From assembly GCA_007127495.1 (NCBI GenBank), contig SKZG01000247.1, forward strand, positions 1 through 10,412: DNA of 10,412 bases, given 5' to 3'. The translations under genes were made by a program, and so were the position numbers. This stretch comes from Planctomycetales bacterium. Its GTDB lineage: Bacteria; Planctomycetota; Planctomycetia; Pirellulales; Thermoguttaceae. The number at the start of each line of letters is the position of its first letter. Within the stretch, counting starts at the first letter, position 1. The notes under the pieces are model-generated. The model did not search any database, was not told the origin of the DNA, and saw nothing but the letters and a program-made list of their open reading frames with translations. Shown in pieces: positions 1 through 7,100 of the stretch.

Positions 1-594
1 GCCGTTGGTGTTCATAATCATGCCCGGGCGAAGTTGCGCGGGGTCATCGGCGATTTCGTCGCCTGTCGATAGGACGGCGACGCGAACCGGGCGATACACT
101 TCCACCTCGGTGATCCCGGCGCCAATGAGGTTGGCAACATCGAGGGGCGACAGTCGCGAGCCGGCCGACAAGATGGTATCCCCTCGCCGAACGTCCTCGC
201 CTTGCCGGCAAATGTTGTTCGCGTGGCGGAACTCCATCACTTCGATCGAATCGCCTCGCTCGCTGACGTCTTCCAATTTCACAACGTGCCCCGTGCCCGG
301 CGGGACGGGAGCACCGGTCATCACTTTGACGGCCGTGCCGGGCAACAGGACGGCTTTCGGAAGGCTTCCGGCCGGGACGGTCTCCAGCACTTGATAAACA
401 GCTTGCCGATCCCCAGCCGGGATCGCATAGCCATCCATTGCCGACTTGTCGAACGGGGGCAAATCGAGTTTCGAATGATGATCGGCGACCAGGGTGCGAC
501 CGCGTGCGTCGGCGACCGGAATCGTTTCGCTCGGCCGGCCCGCGCCATCCAGTGAACGGCTCACGACCGCCAATGCCTCGTCAAGGCTAATCAT
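1..594 (-). CDS. moeA: Molybdopterin molybdenumtransferase MoeA, N-terminal 198 codons (cut by window edge)
   Basis: MoeA inserts molybdate into adenylylated molybdopterin in the cytoplasm, the last step of molybdenum cofactor synthesis. The visible 198 residues match the family from the first residue: an opening MISLDEAL, then the hallmark LPPFDKSAMDGYA at about residues 45-57, a KVMTGAPVPPG stretch near 90, a GEDVRRGD turn near 133, and VLSTGDEI near 175, which opens the MoCF-binding domain. MoeA proteins are usually about 400 residues, so roughly half lies off the left edge. The reading frame is open with no stop or frameshift. The ATG at 594-592 is chosen because the family's N-terminus begins exactly there; it has no clear Shine-Dalgarno of its own. 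It starts 2 nt after the stop of a 30-codon stub that does have a strong ribosome binding site, so coupled translation is possible. Identity is sure; expression control is inferred. Confidence 0.95.
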   Translation of the reverse strand, partial: MISLDEALAVVSRSLDGAGRPSETIPVADARGRTLVADHHSKLDLPPFDKSAMDGYAIPAGDRQAVYQVLETVPAGSLPKAVLLPGTAVKVMTGAPVPPGTGHVVKLEDVSERGDSIEVMEFRHANNICRQGEDVRRGDTILSAGSRLSPLDVANLIGAGITEVEVYRPVRVAVLSTGDEIADDPAQLRPGMIMNTNG

Positions 595-596
595 AA

Positions 597-689
597 TCAA
601 TCATCAAACAGTAACTGAACGCGCAGGCCGCGGATGCATGGCTTCCCTCCCATGACGGCAGGATTGTGGGTAATTCGCTCGATGTGCAT
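597..689 (-). pseudogene. Truncated DUF433 antitoxin-type gene (30-codon stub)
   Basis: The 30 codons encode a recognisable DUF433 N-terminus: MHIERITHNPAVMGGKPCIRG followed by LRV. DUF433 proteins are small winged-helix proteins of about 75-80 residues, many acting as VapB-type antitoxins or DNA-binding partners of a neighbouring toxin. Here the match breaks off right after LRV, where the family normally continues TV and then about 45 further residues. In another frame the next codons do read VTV and then stop, so a small indel at about 609-615 plus loss of the 3' part is likely. No PIN or other toxin gene lies nearby. The start ATG has a strong GAGGAG ribosome binding site 7 nt upstream, so the stub is probably still translated. 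It ends 2 nt before moeA and may serve only as a translated leader for it. Family assignment is good on a short match; function is probably lost. Confidence 0.7.
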
Positions 690-696
690 GCGATGT

Positions 697-702
697 CTCC
701 TC
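697..702 (-). promoter_or_regulatory. Strong ribosome binding site (GAGGAG) of the DUF433 stub
   Basis: GAGGAG lies 7 nt before the ATG at 689. It is among the best Shine-Dalgarno sequences in the window and stands in front of a broken gene, while moeA just downstream has none. It therefore probably brings ribosomes into the moeA start region. Confidence 0.6.
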
Positions 703-724
703 GATGCGTCGATTCGCGTCGGAG

Positions 725-747
725 CCCGGCAACCGCTGCGTGCCGGG
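725..747 (-). other. Stem-loop 3' of tRNA-Leu (possible terminator or processing hairpin)
   Basis: A perfect 7-bp GC-rich stem (CCCGGCA pairing with TGCCGGG) encloses a 9-nt loop, 22 nt past the tRNA 3' end in the transcription direction. No T-run follows it, so it is not a classical intrinsic terminator. It could be a weak or factor-dependent end, or mark the 3' trailer of the tRNA. Confidence 0.35.
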
Positions 748-769
748 TAAGTGCTGTCCTGACAAGAAG

Positions 770-852
770 TACCGGAGGTGGGACTTGAACCCACACCTGG
801 TTGCCCAGACTGGATTTTGAATCCAGCGCGTCTGCCATTCCGCCACTCCGGC
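770..852 (-). tRNA. tRNA-Leu (anticodon CAA)
   Basis: Read on the minus strand, a 7-bp acceptor stem (GCCGGAG with CTCCGGT, closing G-U at the first pair) brackets an 83-nt cloverleaf. The anticodon stem CTGGA/TCCAG carries the loop TTCAAAA, giving anticodon CAA, which reads UUG. The T arm GTGGG-TTCAAGT-CCCAC is canonical. A long variable arm with a CTGG/CCAG stem makes it a class II tRNA, as expected for leucine, and the discriminator base is A as leucyl-tRNA synthetase requires. The 3' CCA is not encoded (ACT follows), so CCA must be added after transcription. Confidence 0.96.
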
Positions 853-942
853 TGAAGCTGCGGTCGAGGCGCCGGATGCCCGAGGTGAACCTGCGACGTG
901 GGTATCTCCGGCGGGCCAATCAACCGAAAGCAACTATCCTGC

Positions 943-972
943 ATTGTAACATGGGTTCGTCCGACAGGACAA
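943..972 (-). promoter_or_regulatory. Candidate sigma-70-type promoter for tRNA-Leu
   Basis: On the minus strand TTGTCC (967-972) and TACAAT (943-948) are spaced 18 nt apart, about 90 nt before the tRNA 5' end. The -10 matches consensus at 5 of 6 bases and the -35 at 4 of 6. The gap between the kinase stop and the tRNA has no other purpose that I can see. The -35 lies inside the stem-loop at 953-975. Confidence 0.45.
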
Positions 973-975
973 CCC
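953..975 (-). terminator. Stem-loop just past the kinase stop (weak terminator candidate)
   Basis: GGGTT/AACCC and GTCC/GGAC form a 9-bp stem with a one-base bulge and a 4-nt loop, 3 nt after the stop codon of the kinase gene at 979. No T-tract follows in the transcription direction, so termination is uncertain. Position is the main argument. Confidence 0.3.
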
Positions 976-978
976 ACC

Positions 979-1848
979 TCAAACCTCTTCCTGTTCGACG
1001 CTACTAATGGCGGAAATGAAACGAGCCACGGAGGGGCATCGTTTTGCCGGGTCGGGTAGGAGACACGCGGCAATGGCCTTGGCGAGCTTCGGGTGGATGT
1101 TGGGACAGTATTTCCGGATGTCGGCCGGAGGCTGGTCATGCGTCATGGCGGCCATACCGGTTGTTCCGCGGGCCCAGGGCAATTCACCGGTGAGCAGTTC
1201 AAAGGCCGCGACCCCCAAGGCAAAAATATCCACCCGCTGGTCCGTCGGCTGCCGGCGGACGAGTTCCGGGGCCATATAATTGGGCGTACCCGTCCGGTTT
1301 CCGGGCAGCAAGAAGGGCCGCATTGCCGGAACGGTCAAACCGAAGTCGATGAGTTTGAGGTCGTTTTGGTTCGCGCACACGAGGAAGTTTCGCGGACAGA
1401 CGTCGCGGTGGATGAACCCGGCCTGGTGGACCGCGGCCAGGGCCTCGGCCGCTTGGCGGATGAACCGCACGCGGCGGCCTTCGAGCAGGGGGTCCTGGCT
1501 GACGAGCACGGTGTTGAGGTTCGGCCCGTCGATGTACTCCATCACAAGGTACGGTTCGTCGTCGGTCGTTCGGCCGTATTCGAAAGTTTTGACGATGCGG
1601 GGGTGGGCGAGTTGCATGGCAATTTCGCCTTCGCTCGGCTTGGAAAGCCCTTTGAACCGCGCTTCGAAGGCGAGGGTCTTTTCCCTGTCGAGGATTTTTA
1701 GGCCGACGATCTGCTGAGTGCGCAGGTCGCGGGCCATATAGAACTTCGACATCGTGCCGGCGATACCCGTTCGCAGCAAGGCAAAGCGGGACGGCACATG
1801 GAGTTTGCCGCCGGAGAGGATCGATCGGATACCGTTGAGAAAGCCCAT
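979..1848 (-). CDS. Atypical Ser/Thr protein kinase (289 aa, single kinase domain)
   Basis: This is a lone Hanks-type kinase domain with no membrane segment, so it is probably cytoplasmic. It keeps the ATP lysine (K51 in VGLKIL), the helix-C glutamate (near E75), catalytic HRD (147-149), the metal-binding N154, DFG (168-170) and APE (193-195). Two features are odd. The catalytic-loop lysine of HRDxKxxN is Cys151 (HRDVCPRN), and the glycine-rich loop keeps about one of three glycines (TGIAGTMSK). It may be a slow kinase, an ATP-binding sensor or a pseudokinase. The ATG at 1848 is chosen; a TTG directly before it would add one residue. The gene begins 11 nt after the accD stop, so the two are probably cotranscribed. 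The substrate is unknown; control of acetyl-CoA carboxylase is only a guess from position. The fold is certain, the activity is not. Confidence 0.9.
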   Translation of the reverse strand: MGFLNGIRSILSGGKLHVPSRFALLRTGIAGTMSKFYMARDLRTQQIVGLKILDREKTLAFEARFKGLSKPSEGEIAMQLAHPRIVKTFEYGRTTDDEPYLVMEYIDGPNLNTVLVSQDPLLEGRRVRFIRQAAEALAAVHQAGFIHRDVCPRNFLVCANQNDLKLIDFGLTVPAMRPFLLPGNRTGTPNYMAPELVRRQPTDQRVDIFALGVAAFELLTGELPWARGTTGMAAMTHDQPPADIRKYCPNIHPKLAKAIAACLLPDPAKRCPSVARFISAISSVEQEEV

Positions 1849-1859
1849 CAATTCCGCCG

Positions 1860-2708
1860 CTACTTACCGCAATAGTCGATTGCGCGAGCGACCTCGCTTT
1901 GCAAGTCTTTGCGCCGCACGATCCGGTCGACGAAGCCATGCTCCAGGAGGAACTCGCTGGTTTGGAATCCCTTGGGCAGTTCAATTCGGATGGTGGCCTT
2001 GATGGTGCGCGGGCCGGCGAATCCGATGAGGGCCTTGGGTTCGGCGAAGACGAGATCGCCCAGCGAGGCGAAGCTGGCGGCCACGCCGCCCATTGTCGGA
2101 TTGGTCAGCACGGAGATAAACAGCCCCCCGGCCTGGTCGAAGCGGGCCAGGGCTGCCGAGACCTTGGCCATTTGCATGAGAGAAAACATGCCTTCATGCA
2201 TGCGGGCGCCGCCGCCGGAGCCCGAGATGATAATCAACGGGAGCTGCCGCTCGGTGGCGCGTTCGATGGCGCGGGTGAGCTTCTCGCCAACCACCGAGCC
2301 CATGCTGCCCATAATGAACGCGGAATCGGTCACGGCGAAAACGACCCGGCGGGCGCGGATCATTCCGGTGCCCGTCACCACGGCGTCGCGCAGGCCGGTG
2401 CGCTGCTGTTCCTGGACCAGCCGGTCGCAGTAGGGCTTCTTGTCGACAAAGCCGAGCGGGTCCGCCGGCTCCAGCTCGGCATCCCACTCTTCGAACGTGC
2501 CTTCGTCGAGCACTTGCCGGACGCGTTCTCGGGCGGGGACATACCAGTGGTAGTCGCATTGCGGGCAAACGCCGAGGCGTCGTTCGGCCTCGCGGCGGAA
2601 GATGATCTGCTGGCAGCCGGGGCAGCGCATCCAAAGCCCTTCGGGCACGCCGCGTTTGGGCCGCTTGGCCGTGTTTCGTGAGGTGCTGGATTCGGTACCG
2701 GACGACAT
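1860..2708 (-). CDS. accD: Acetyl-CoA carboxylase carboxyltransferase subunit beta AccD
   Basis: AccD pairs with AccA to move CO2 from carboxybiotin to acetyl-CoA, making malonyl-CoA, the first committed step of fatty acid synthesis. The 282 residues show the AccD-specific N-terminal zinc ribbon with Cys29, Cys32, Cys48 and Cys51 (CPGC and CPQC), then the carboxyltransferase crotonase fold. That fold includes [12 protein letters not shown] at about residues 165-176, [26 protein letters not shown] and [13 protein letters not shown]. Length fits the family (about 280-300). The ATG at 2708 is preferred to an in-frame start at 2882, because the extension overlaps the upstream gene and resembles no AccD. 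No Shine-Dalgarno is visible. The 95-nt gap before it holds a small GGGC/GCCC hairpin (2765-2776) but no convincing promoter. No accA is in the window. The kinase gene follows 11 nt downstream. Confidence 0.95.
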   Translation of the reverse strand: MSSGTESSTSRNTAKRPKRGVPEGLWMRCPGCQQIIFRREAERRLGVCPQCDYHWYVPARERVRQVLDEGTFEEWDAELEPADPLGFVDKKPYCDRLVQEQQRTGLRDAVVTGTGMIRARRVVFAVTDSAFIMGSMGSVVGEKLTRAIERATERQLPLIIISGSGGGARMHEGMFSLMQMAKVSAALARFDQAGGLFISVLTNPTMGGVAASFASLGDLVFAEPKALIGFAGPRTIKATIRIELPKGFQTSEFLLEHGFVDRIVRRKDLQSEVARAIDYCGK

Positions 2709-2803
2709 GCGATGGACTCGTGGGGTTCGGGTAATCGAAAACAAGGCCGTTTTGGGGGCGGGGCGGGCAGAAGCCCTCCCTAAGTTATCGGCAGGGCGGA
2801 GCG

Positions 2804-3388
2804 CTATCCTGTAGGGGCTGTGACCTTTTGAGGTTCCACTTGCAGCACCTCCCAGTGGCCATGGGCTTGGGCGGTCTTCCATAAATTGCCTAGGCCCGAG
2901 TGGGTAATGAAGCGGCGGACCAGACTGGCGACGGGCTCCGATACCACAATGGCGACGGTGCCCTCCCGATGCTTCTTGAACAACCGAGTCATGGCGGATC
3001 GAACCCGCGCATCGGCGTCATTGAGCATCTCGCCCTCCGGCGGACAGACGTTTTCCGGCTGTTCCTGCCATTGCTTGTACACGCGGGGCTGCTTCTGCCG
3101 GACCTCGTCAATTGACATGCCTTGCCACAAACCATGATCGAGGTTCTGCATGCGCTCCAGCCGCTTGCACTTTACGCCCAGGCTCTGGGCGATCATTTCA
3201 GCCGTTTGGCGTGCGGGTTGGCTATTTGGGGCATAGACAATCTCGATGCCGCAGCCGGCCAATTGTTCGGCAAGCTGTGCGACCTCGCGTCCACCTTCAT
3301 CGCTGAGCGGAATGTCGAGGGCACCTTGGATTCGCCGCTCGCGATCATAATCGGTCGCGCCAGGGCGTATGAGTACAATGCGATCCAT
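2804..3388 (-). CDS. Histidine-phosphatase (PGM-fold) superfamily protein lacking catalytic histidines
   Basis: The 194 residues follow the phosphoglycerate mutase/histidine phosphatase layout: N-terminal strand [13 protein letters not shown], then IPLSDEG near 26-32, QTAEMIA near 61-67, LDHGLWQG near 83-90 and a C-terminal IVVSEP near 147-152. The phosphorylated histidine of the RHG motif is Pro9 (RPG), and the second catalytic histidine, normally in a SHG-type motif, is replaced in SEP. The arginine expected three residues before QTA is also missing (QPARQTA). Three of four signature residues are thus gone, while the fold-defining parts remain, and the frame is intact. It is therefore probably a non-catalytic or binding member, not a decayed gene. 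The ATG at 3388 starts exactly at the family N-terminus. It lies 14 nt after the rpe stop and 95 nt before accD, suggesting one operon. The role is unknown. Confidence 0.85.
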   Translation of the reverse strand: MDRIVLIRPGATDYDRERRIQGALDIPLSDEGGREVAQLAEQLAGCGIEIVYAPNSQPARQTAEMIAQSLGVKCKRLERMQNLDHGLWQGMSIDEVRQKQPRVYKQWQEQPENVCPPEGEMLNDADARVRSAMTRLFKKHREGTVAIVVSEPVASLVRRFITHSGLGNLWKTAQAHGHWEVLQVEPQKVTAPTG

Positions 3389-3402
3389 GATTGCATGAAA
3401 AA

Positions 3403-4101
3403 CTAAGCAACTTGGTTGATTTTGGCTGTCTGGGTCATTTCCGCAATGAACCTGCCGTAATCGTCTTGGGAAAACAGGGCGGAGCCGGCGACCAACAAGT
3501 TGGCCCCCGCCGCCGCGCAAGCGCCAACTGTGTCGAAGTTCACCCCCCCGTCGATCGACACCAAAAGACGGTCGCCACCAAGCTCCCGCACCCGGCGCAC
3601 CTTCGGAAGGACTTCCGGTTGGAACGATTGACCTCCGAAACCGGGCATGACACTCATCACCAGGACAAGCTGGCACTGGTCCACATAGGGTTCCACCGCG
3701 CCGATGGGGGTCGGCGGATTCAGACAAAGGCCCGCGCCGGCGCCCAGCGACTGGATCTCTTCCAGCAATGCCTGCGGCTCGGGCACTGCCTCGATGTGGA
3801 TGGTGAGCAGGTCGGCGCCCGCCTCACGAAAACTCTTCACGTACTGAGCCGGGTTGGCGATCATCAAATGGACATCGAGCGGTAAGGTCGTCACGCGACG
3901 AATGGCCGCCACGACGGGAATGCCAAAGCTGATGTTCGGGACGAAACATCCGTCCATCACGTCCAAATGCAGGATCCTCGCCCCGGCCTCTTCCAGGCGA
4001 CGGACCTCCTGCTCGATGCGCGCAAAGTCGCACGCCAGCAACGACGGAGCCACCATCGGTGCAGAATCGAGCAATCGGTCAACCAAGGGCGACGCGAACA
4101 T
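3403..4101 (-). CDS. rpe: Ribulose-phosphate 3-epimerase
   Basis: Rpe interconverts ribulose 5-phosphate and xylulose 5-phosphate in the pentose phosphate pathway, in the cytoplasm. The 232-residue TIM barrel shows VAPSLLACDFARI at about 17-29, LHLDVMDG with metal ligands His45 and Asp47, DVHLM with His78, SVMPGFGGQSF at 150-160 (phosphate binding), SIDGGVN with Asp184, and VAGSALF at 204-210. All metal ligands are present, so it should be active. The ATG at 4101 gives a normal length (about 220-230). A longer in-frame ATG at 4179 overlaps the upstream kinase stop as ATGA, but adds 26 arginine-rich residues not typical of Rpe. The strong AGGAGG at 4159-4164 points to an out-of-frame ATG, not to this start. 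A TACAAT just upstream (4110-4115) lacks a matching -35. Function is secure, the start less so. Confidence 0.95.
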   Translation of the reverse strand: MFASPLVDRLLDSAPMVAPSLLACDFARIEQEVRRLEEAGARILHLDVMDGCFVPNISFGIPVVAAIRRVTTLPLDVHLMIANPAQYVKSFREAGADLLTIHIEAVPEPQALLEEIQSLGAGAGLCLNPPTPIGAVEPYVDQCQLVLVMSVMPGFGGQSFQPEVLPKVRRVRELGGDRLLVSIDGGVNFDTVGACAAAGANLLVAGSALFSQDDYGRFIAEMTQTAKINQVA

Positions 4102-4158
4102 ATCGACATATTGTACCACCGGCCTGAAGGCAAGTCTGCGCCGGGTGGTGCATGAAAC

Positions 4159-4164
4159 CCTCCT
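4159..4164 (-). promoter_or_regulatory. AGGAGG Shine-Dalgarno serving an out-of-frame ATG before rpe
   Basis: A perfect AGGAGG lies 5 nt before an ATG at 4153 that opens a 24-codon frame ending at 4079, overlapping the first codons of rpe in another frame. It is a good translation start without an obvious gene. It could be a leader peptide coupled to rpe, or chance. Confidence 0.35.
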
Positions 4165-4175
4165 AAATGGGAAAA

Positions 4176-7100
4176 TCATTGCGTCCCATGGCGGGGGACC
4201 TTTTCAGGCTGATTCTTCCAGGGGTAGAGGGCGCCGAACTCGGCGGGCGTGTAGTTTGCCTGCCCCAGGTCGGTTGCAACGACGTAAACCGGCGTCTCCA
4301 CGGCCGATAGGTCGGCCTGGTAGTGGCCCGTCGCCGGATCGATAGCCATCCAGTAGCCGCCCCGCATAGGAAGGAGTATCACTTCAAGTTTGCCTGTCTC
4401 GGGGGCTACGATTCCCCAGGTACTGCCTTCCACCCGTTGAATACTGCGAGTGGCATCCGGTGAGATTCCCCGCATGCCGCTACTTGCACCGGTCCCCTGC
4501 AAGTCGCCCAGAGAGTTGTCCCGGCGCCCTACTTCGCGCAGGCAGCCTTGCTCCCGACGGAGCAATGATCCTTTGGCGGCGTCCCAGTGGCCGATTCCGC
4601 CGTGGGCGCCCGAGGTGAGCAGCACGTGGCCTTCCGGTTCCCACACCATCCGCCAGACAAACCCCTGGCCGGAAGCCCAATCGGCGACCAGTAGCCGCCG
4701 GTCGACGTCGATCGTGCGAACCCTGGCATCCCACGCCGCGAAGGTCAGGTAGCGGCCGTCGGGCGACCAGGCCAACGCGTTGACCACCCGGTCGCCCTCG
4801 ACCGGAAATCGCGCCACCTCGGCGCCGGTGGCTGCGTCCCAAAGACGGCACAGACCGTGCTCCTCGGCGGTGGCGAACCAACGTCCGTCGGGCGAGAACG
4901 CGACGTCGAATACATGTCCGTCGCCCGCGAGCTGCTGCTGCACCTCGCCGCTGGAAGCGTCCACGATCACGAGTGTTCCATCGATGTGCCCGACGGCGAA
5001 CCGTTCGCCGCCGGGATGCCACGCTACCACCGAAACAGGATGCGTGCTCGCTCGAAGCGTCAGTGTTTGGCGGGCATCGTTGGTATCCCACAGCCGGGTG
5101 TAGCCGGCGCAGTCGCCCATGGCCGCGCGGCGCCCTCCGGGCGCCCAAGCGCTGGCCGTGGTTCGCGTGACGGCGGCCTGGCGAAAAGATCGCTGGTGTG
5201 CCGAATCGGGCAGATAGACCCGGAGTTCGCCGGTCCGCAGGCCGCAATAGATGGTTTTGGCGTCGCGGGACCAGGCCATGGCAGTCGCCGCGTTGGGCGC
5301 CATCAGCGGCCGGTGGATCGGCCGTCGCACGTCGCCGTCCCAAAGCACGGCAAACTCCATGCCCTGTTCGCCCCCGCTGACCGAAAAGAACCGTTTTCCG
5401 TCATGCGACCAGCCGAGGTCGCCCACGGGCTGACTGGCGGCGTCTTCCCTGCGGGGACGAAACGCTTCGGCTTCGTCCCAAATGGTCACGTGCCGGCCAC
5501 CGCCACACGAGGCCAGTCGAGTTGCATCCGGCGACCATGCCAGCCGGCGAATCGGTCCCGGCTCGGCGTCTGGGAGCCGTTTGAGGAGTCTTCCCGTGGG
5601 CATGGCCCAAAGGCAAATGGCGCGGCCCTTCTCGCCGGTCGCCAGTCGCGAGCCGTCAGCGGAAAAACGCACGGCGGTCACCGTTGTGGCGTGGGCGGGT
5701 AGTACGCTGAGCAGTCGCTGCTCGGAGAGATTCCAAAGCCGGACTTCGCCGTTGCGGTGGCCGCTGGCCAGGGTGTCGTCCGCGGAATGGTCCAGTGCCG
5801 TGGCCGCTTCCGACTCGGCCAGCGGGGCTTGCCAAACGTGCTGCCCGGTTTCCACGTCCCAAAGCCGCAACGTGCCGGCGGCCACGGCCAGTTGCCGGCC
5901 GTCAGGCAGCCAGGTGAGTGCCCGGACCGGTTCCGGCTCGATGAGGAGCCGTACCAGGTCGCCGGTCGCAGTGCGCCAGACGCGTACGCCGCCAGTGGCG
6001 TCGCCCGCGGCAAGCAAAGCGTCATCGGGCGAGAGGGCCAGATGAGTGACAGGCGAGCGCCCGCCGCGGGTTTCCAGTGTCCAGCCGTTCACACCGGCCA
6101 AGGGCGCCGGCCGCTGCACCATGGCTGCGGCCCCGAGTCGCTCCGGCATGGGGTGTTCCACTCGTGTGCGCGGAAGCGCCGTGGCAGCGGCGACCACCGC
6201 CGCGCCCAGCCCTGCGACCAGGAGCGTTGTTGAAATCCGGCGCCTCGAGCGGCCCCGCCGCCGTACTGCTTCTTCATCCGATTTCCGTTCGCGGGCGGTT
6301 TCGTTCGATGCCCCGCGGGCCAAGGTATCGGGTTCCGGCCACTCCCGAGCGGGCGGCTTGTTTTCCGCCATCGAGCGCCCGACCAACAATGCCAGGTTTG
6401 CGCCTTCGGACCAAGGTTCCATCGCCTGCACGACCTCGGCCATATCCTTCGGCCGATCGCCCGGTTTCTTGGCCAACATTCGTTTGAGCAAGCGGGCAAG
6501 ACCCAAGGGCACGCCAGGACGCAGCCGGGCAATGTCGGGCACCTTCTCCGTCGCATGCGCCAGCAGCTTCCGGCCGAAAGTGTTGTGGCGCGTGTCGTCG
6601 AACGGTGCGCGACCGGCCAGCAGAAAATAGAGCACACAGCCTAAGGAGTACAGGTCGGACCGGGCATCGGCTTGCCGCGGGTCCTCGCCTTGTTCGGGCG
6701 CCAAGTAATCGCCGCTGCCGAGGATCTGATCCGTAACCGTATTCTCGCCCTCGGTAGCGGGACCATCGGCAAGCCGAGCGAGCCCTAAGTCGAGTAGCTT
6801 GACGGTTCCATCGCCTGTCACCATCAGGTTCGACGGCTTCACGTCGCGATGGACCAGCCCGTGCTCGTGAGCGTTACAAAGTCCACACGCGGCCTGGCGA
6901 ACCGTTTCGCAGGCGTCGGGCAGGCGAAGCGGACCTTGCGCGCCAACGATCCGGCGCAAATGGACGCCCACGACCAATTCCATGGCCAGGAAAAACTGAC
7001 CATCGGATTCGCCGGCATCGTAGGCTCGGACAAGGTTTGGGTGATCGAGCCGGCCGACCGCCTCCATCTCGCGGAAGAACCGGGCGACGGTGCCGTGGTA

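Noticed and set aside
597..689. Active toxin-antitoxin system
   Set aside because: The DUF433 part is under half length and no PIN-domain or other toxin gene is adjacent on either side.
770..852. tRNA as an integration site of a mobile element
   Set aside because: I see no integrase gene and no repeated copy of the tRNA 3' end in the window.
597..1139. 180-codon minus-strand frame running through tRNA-Leu and the kinase end
   Set aside because: It crosses the tRNA gene and another coding frame. Only its last 30 codons match a family, and these have their own ATG and ribosome binding site.
1199..1984. 261-codon minus-strand frame overlapping the small kinase and accD
   Set aside because: Arg/Pro-rich shift-frame translation of two well-supported genes, with no motif of its own.
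1899..2681. 260-codon open frame on the plus strand
   Set aside because: It lies entirely antisense to accD, whose protein match is unambiguous. The translation is Gly/Ala/His-rich without a motif, as expected from the complement of a GC-rich gene.
4857..5702. 281-codon open frame on the plus strand
   Set aside because: Antisense to WD40 repeats; the repeat pattern on the minus strand explains the open frame.
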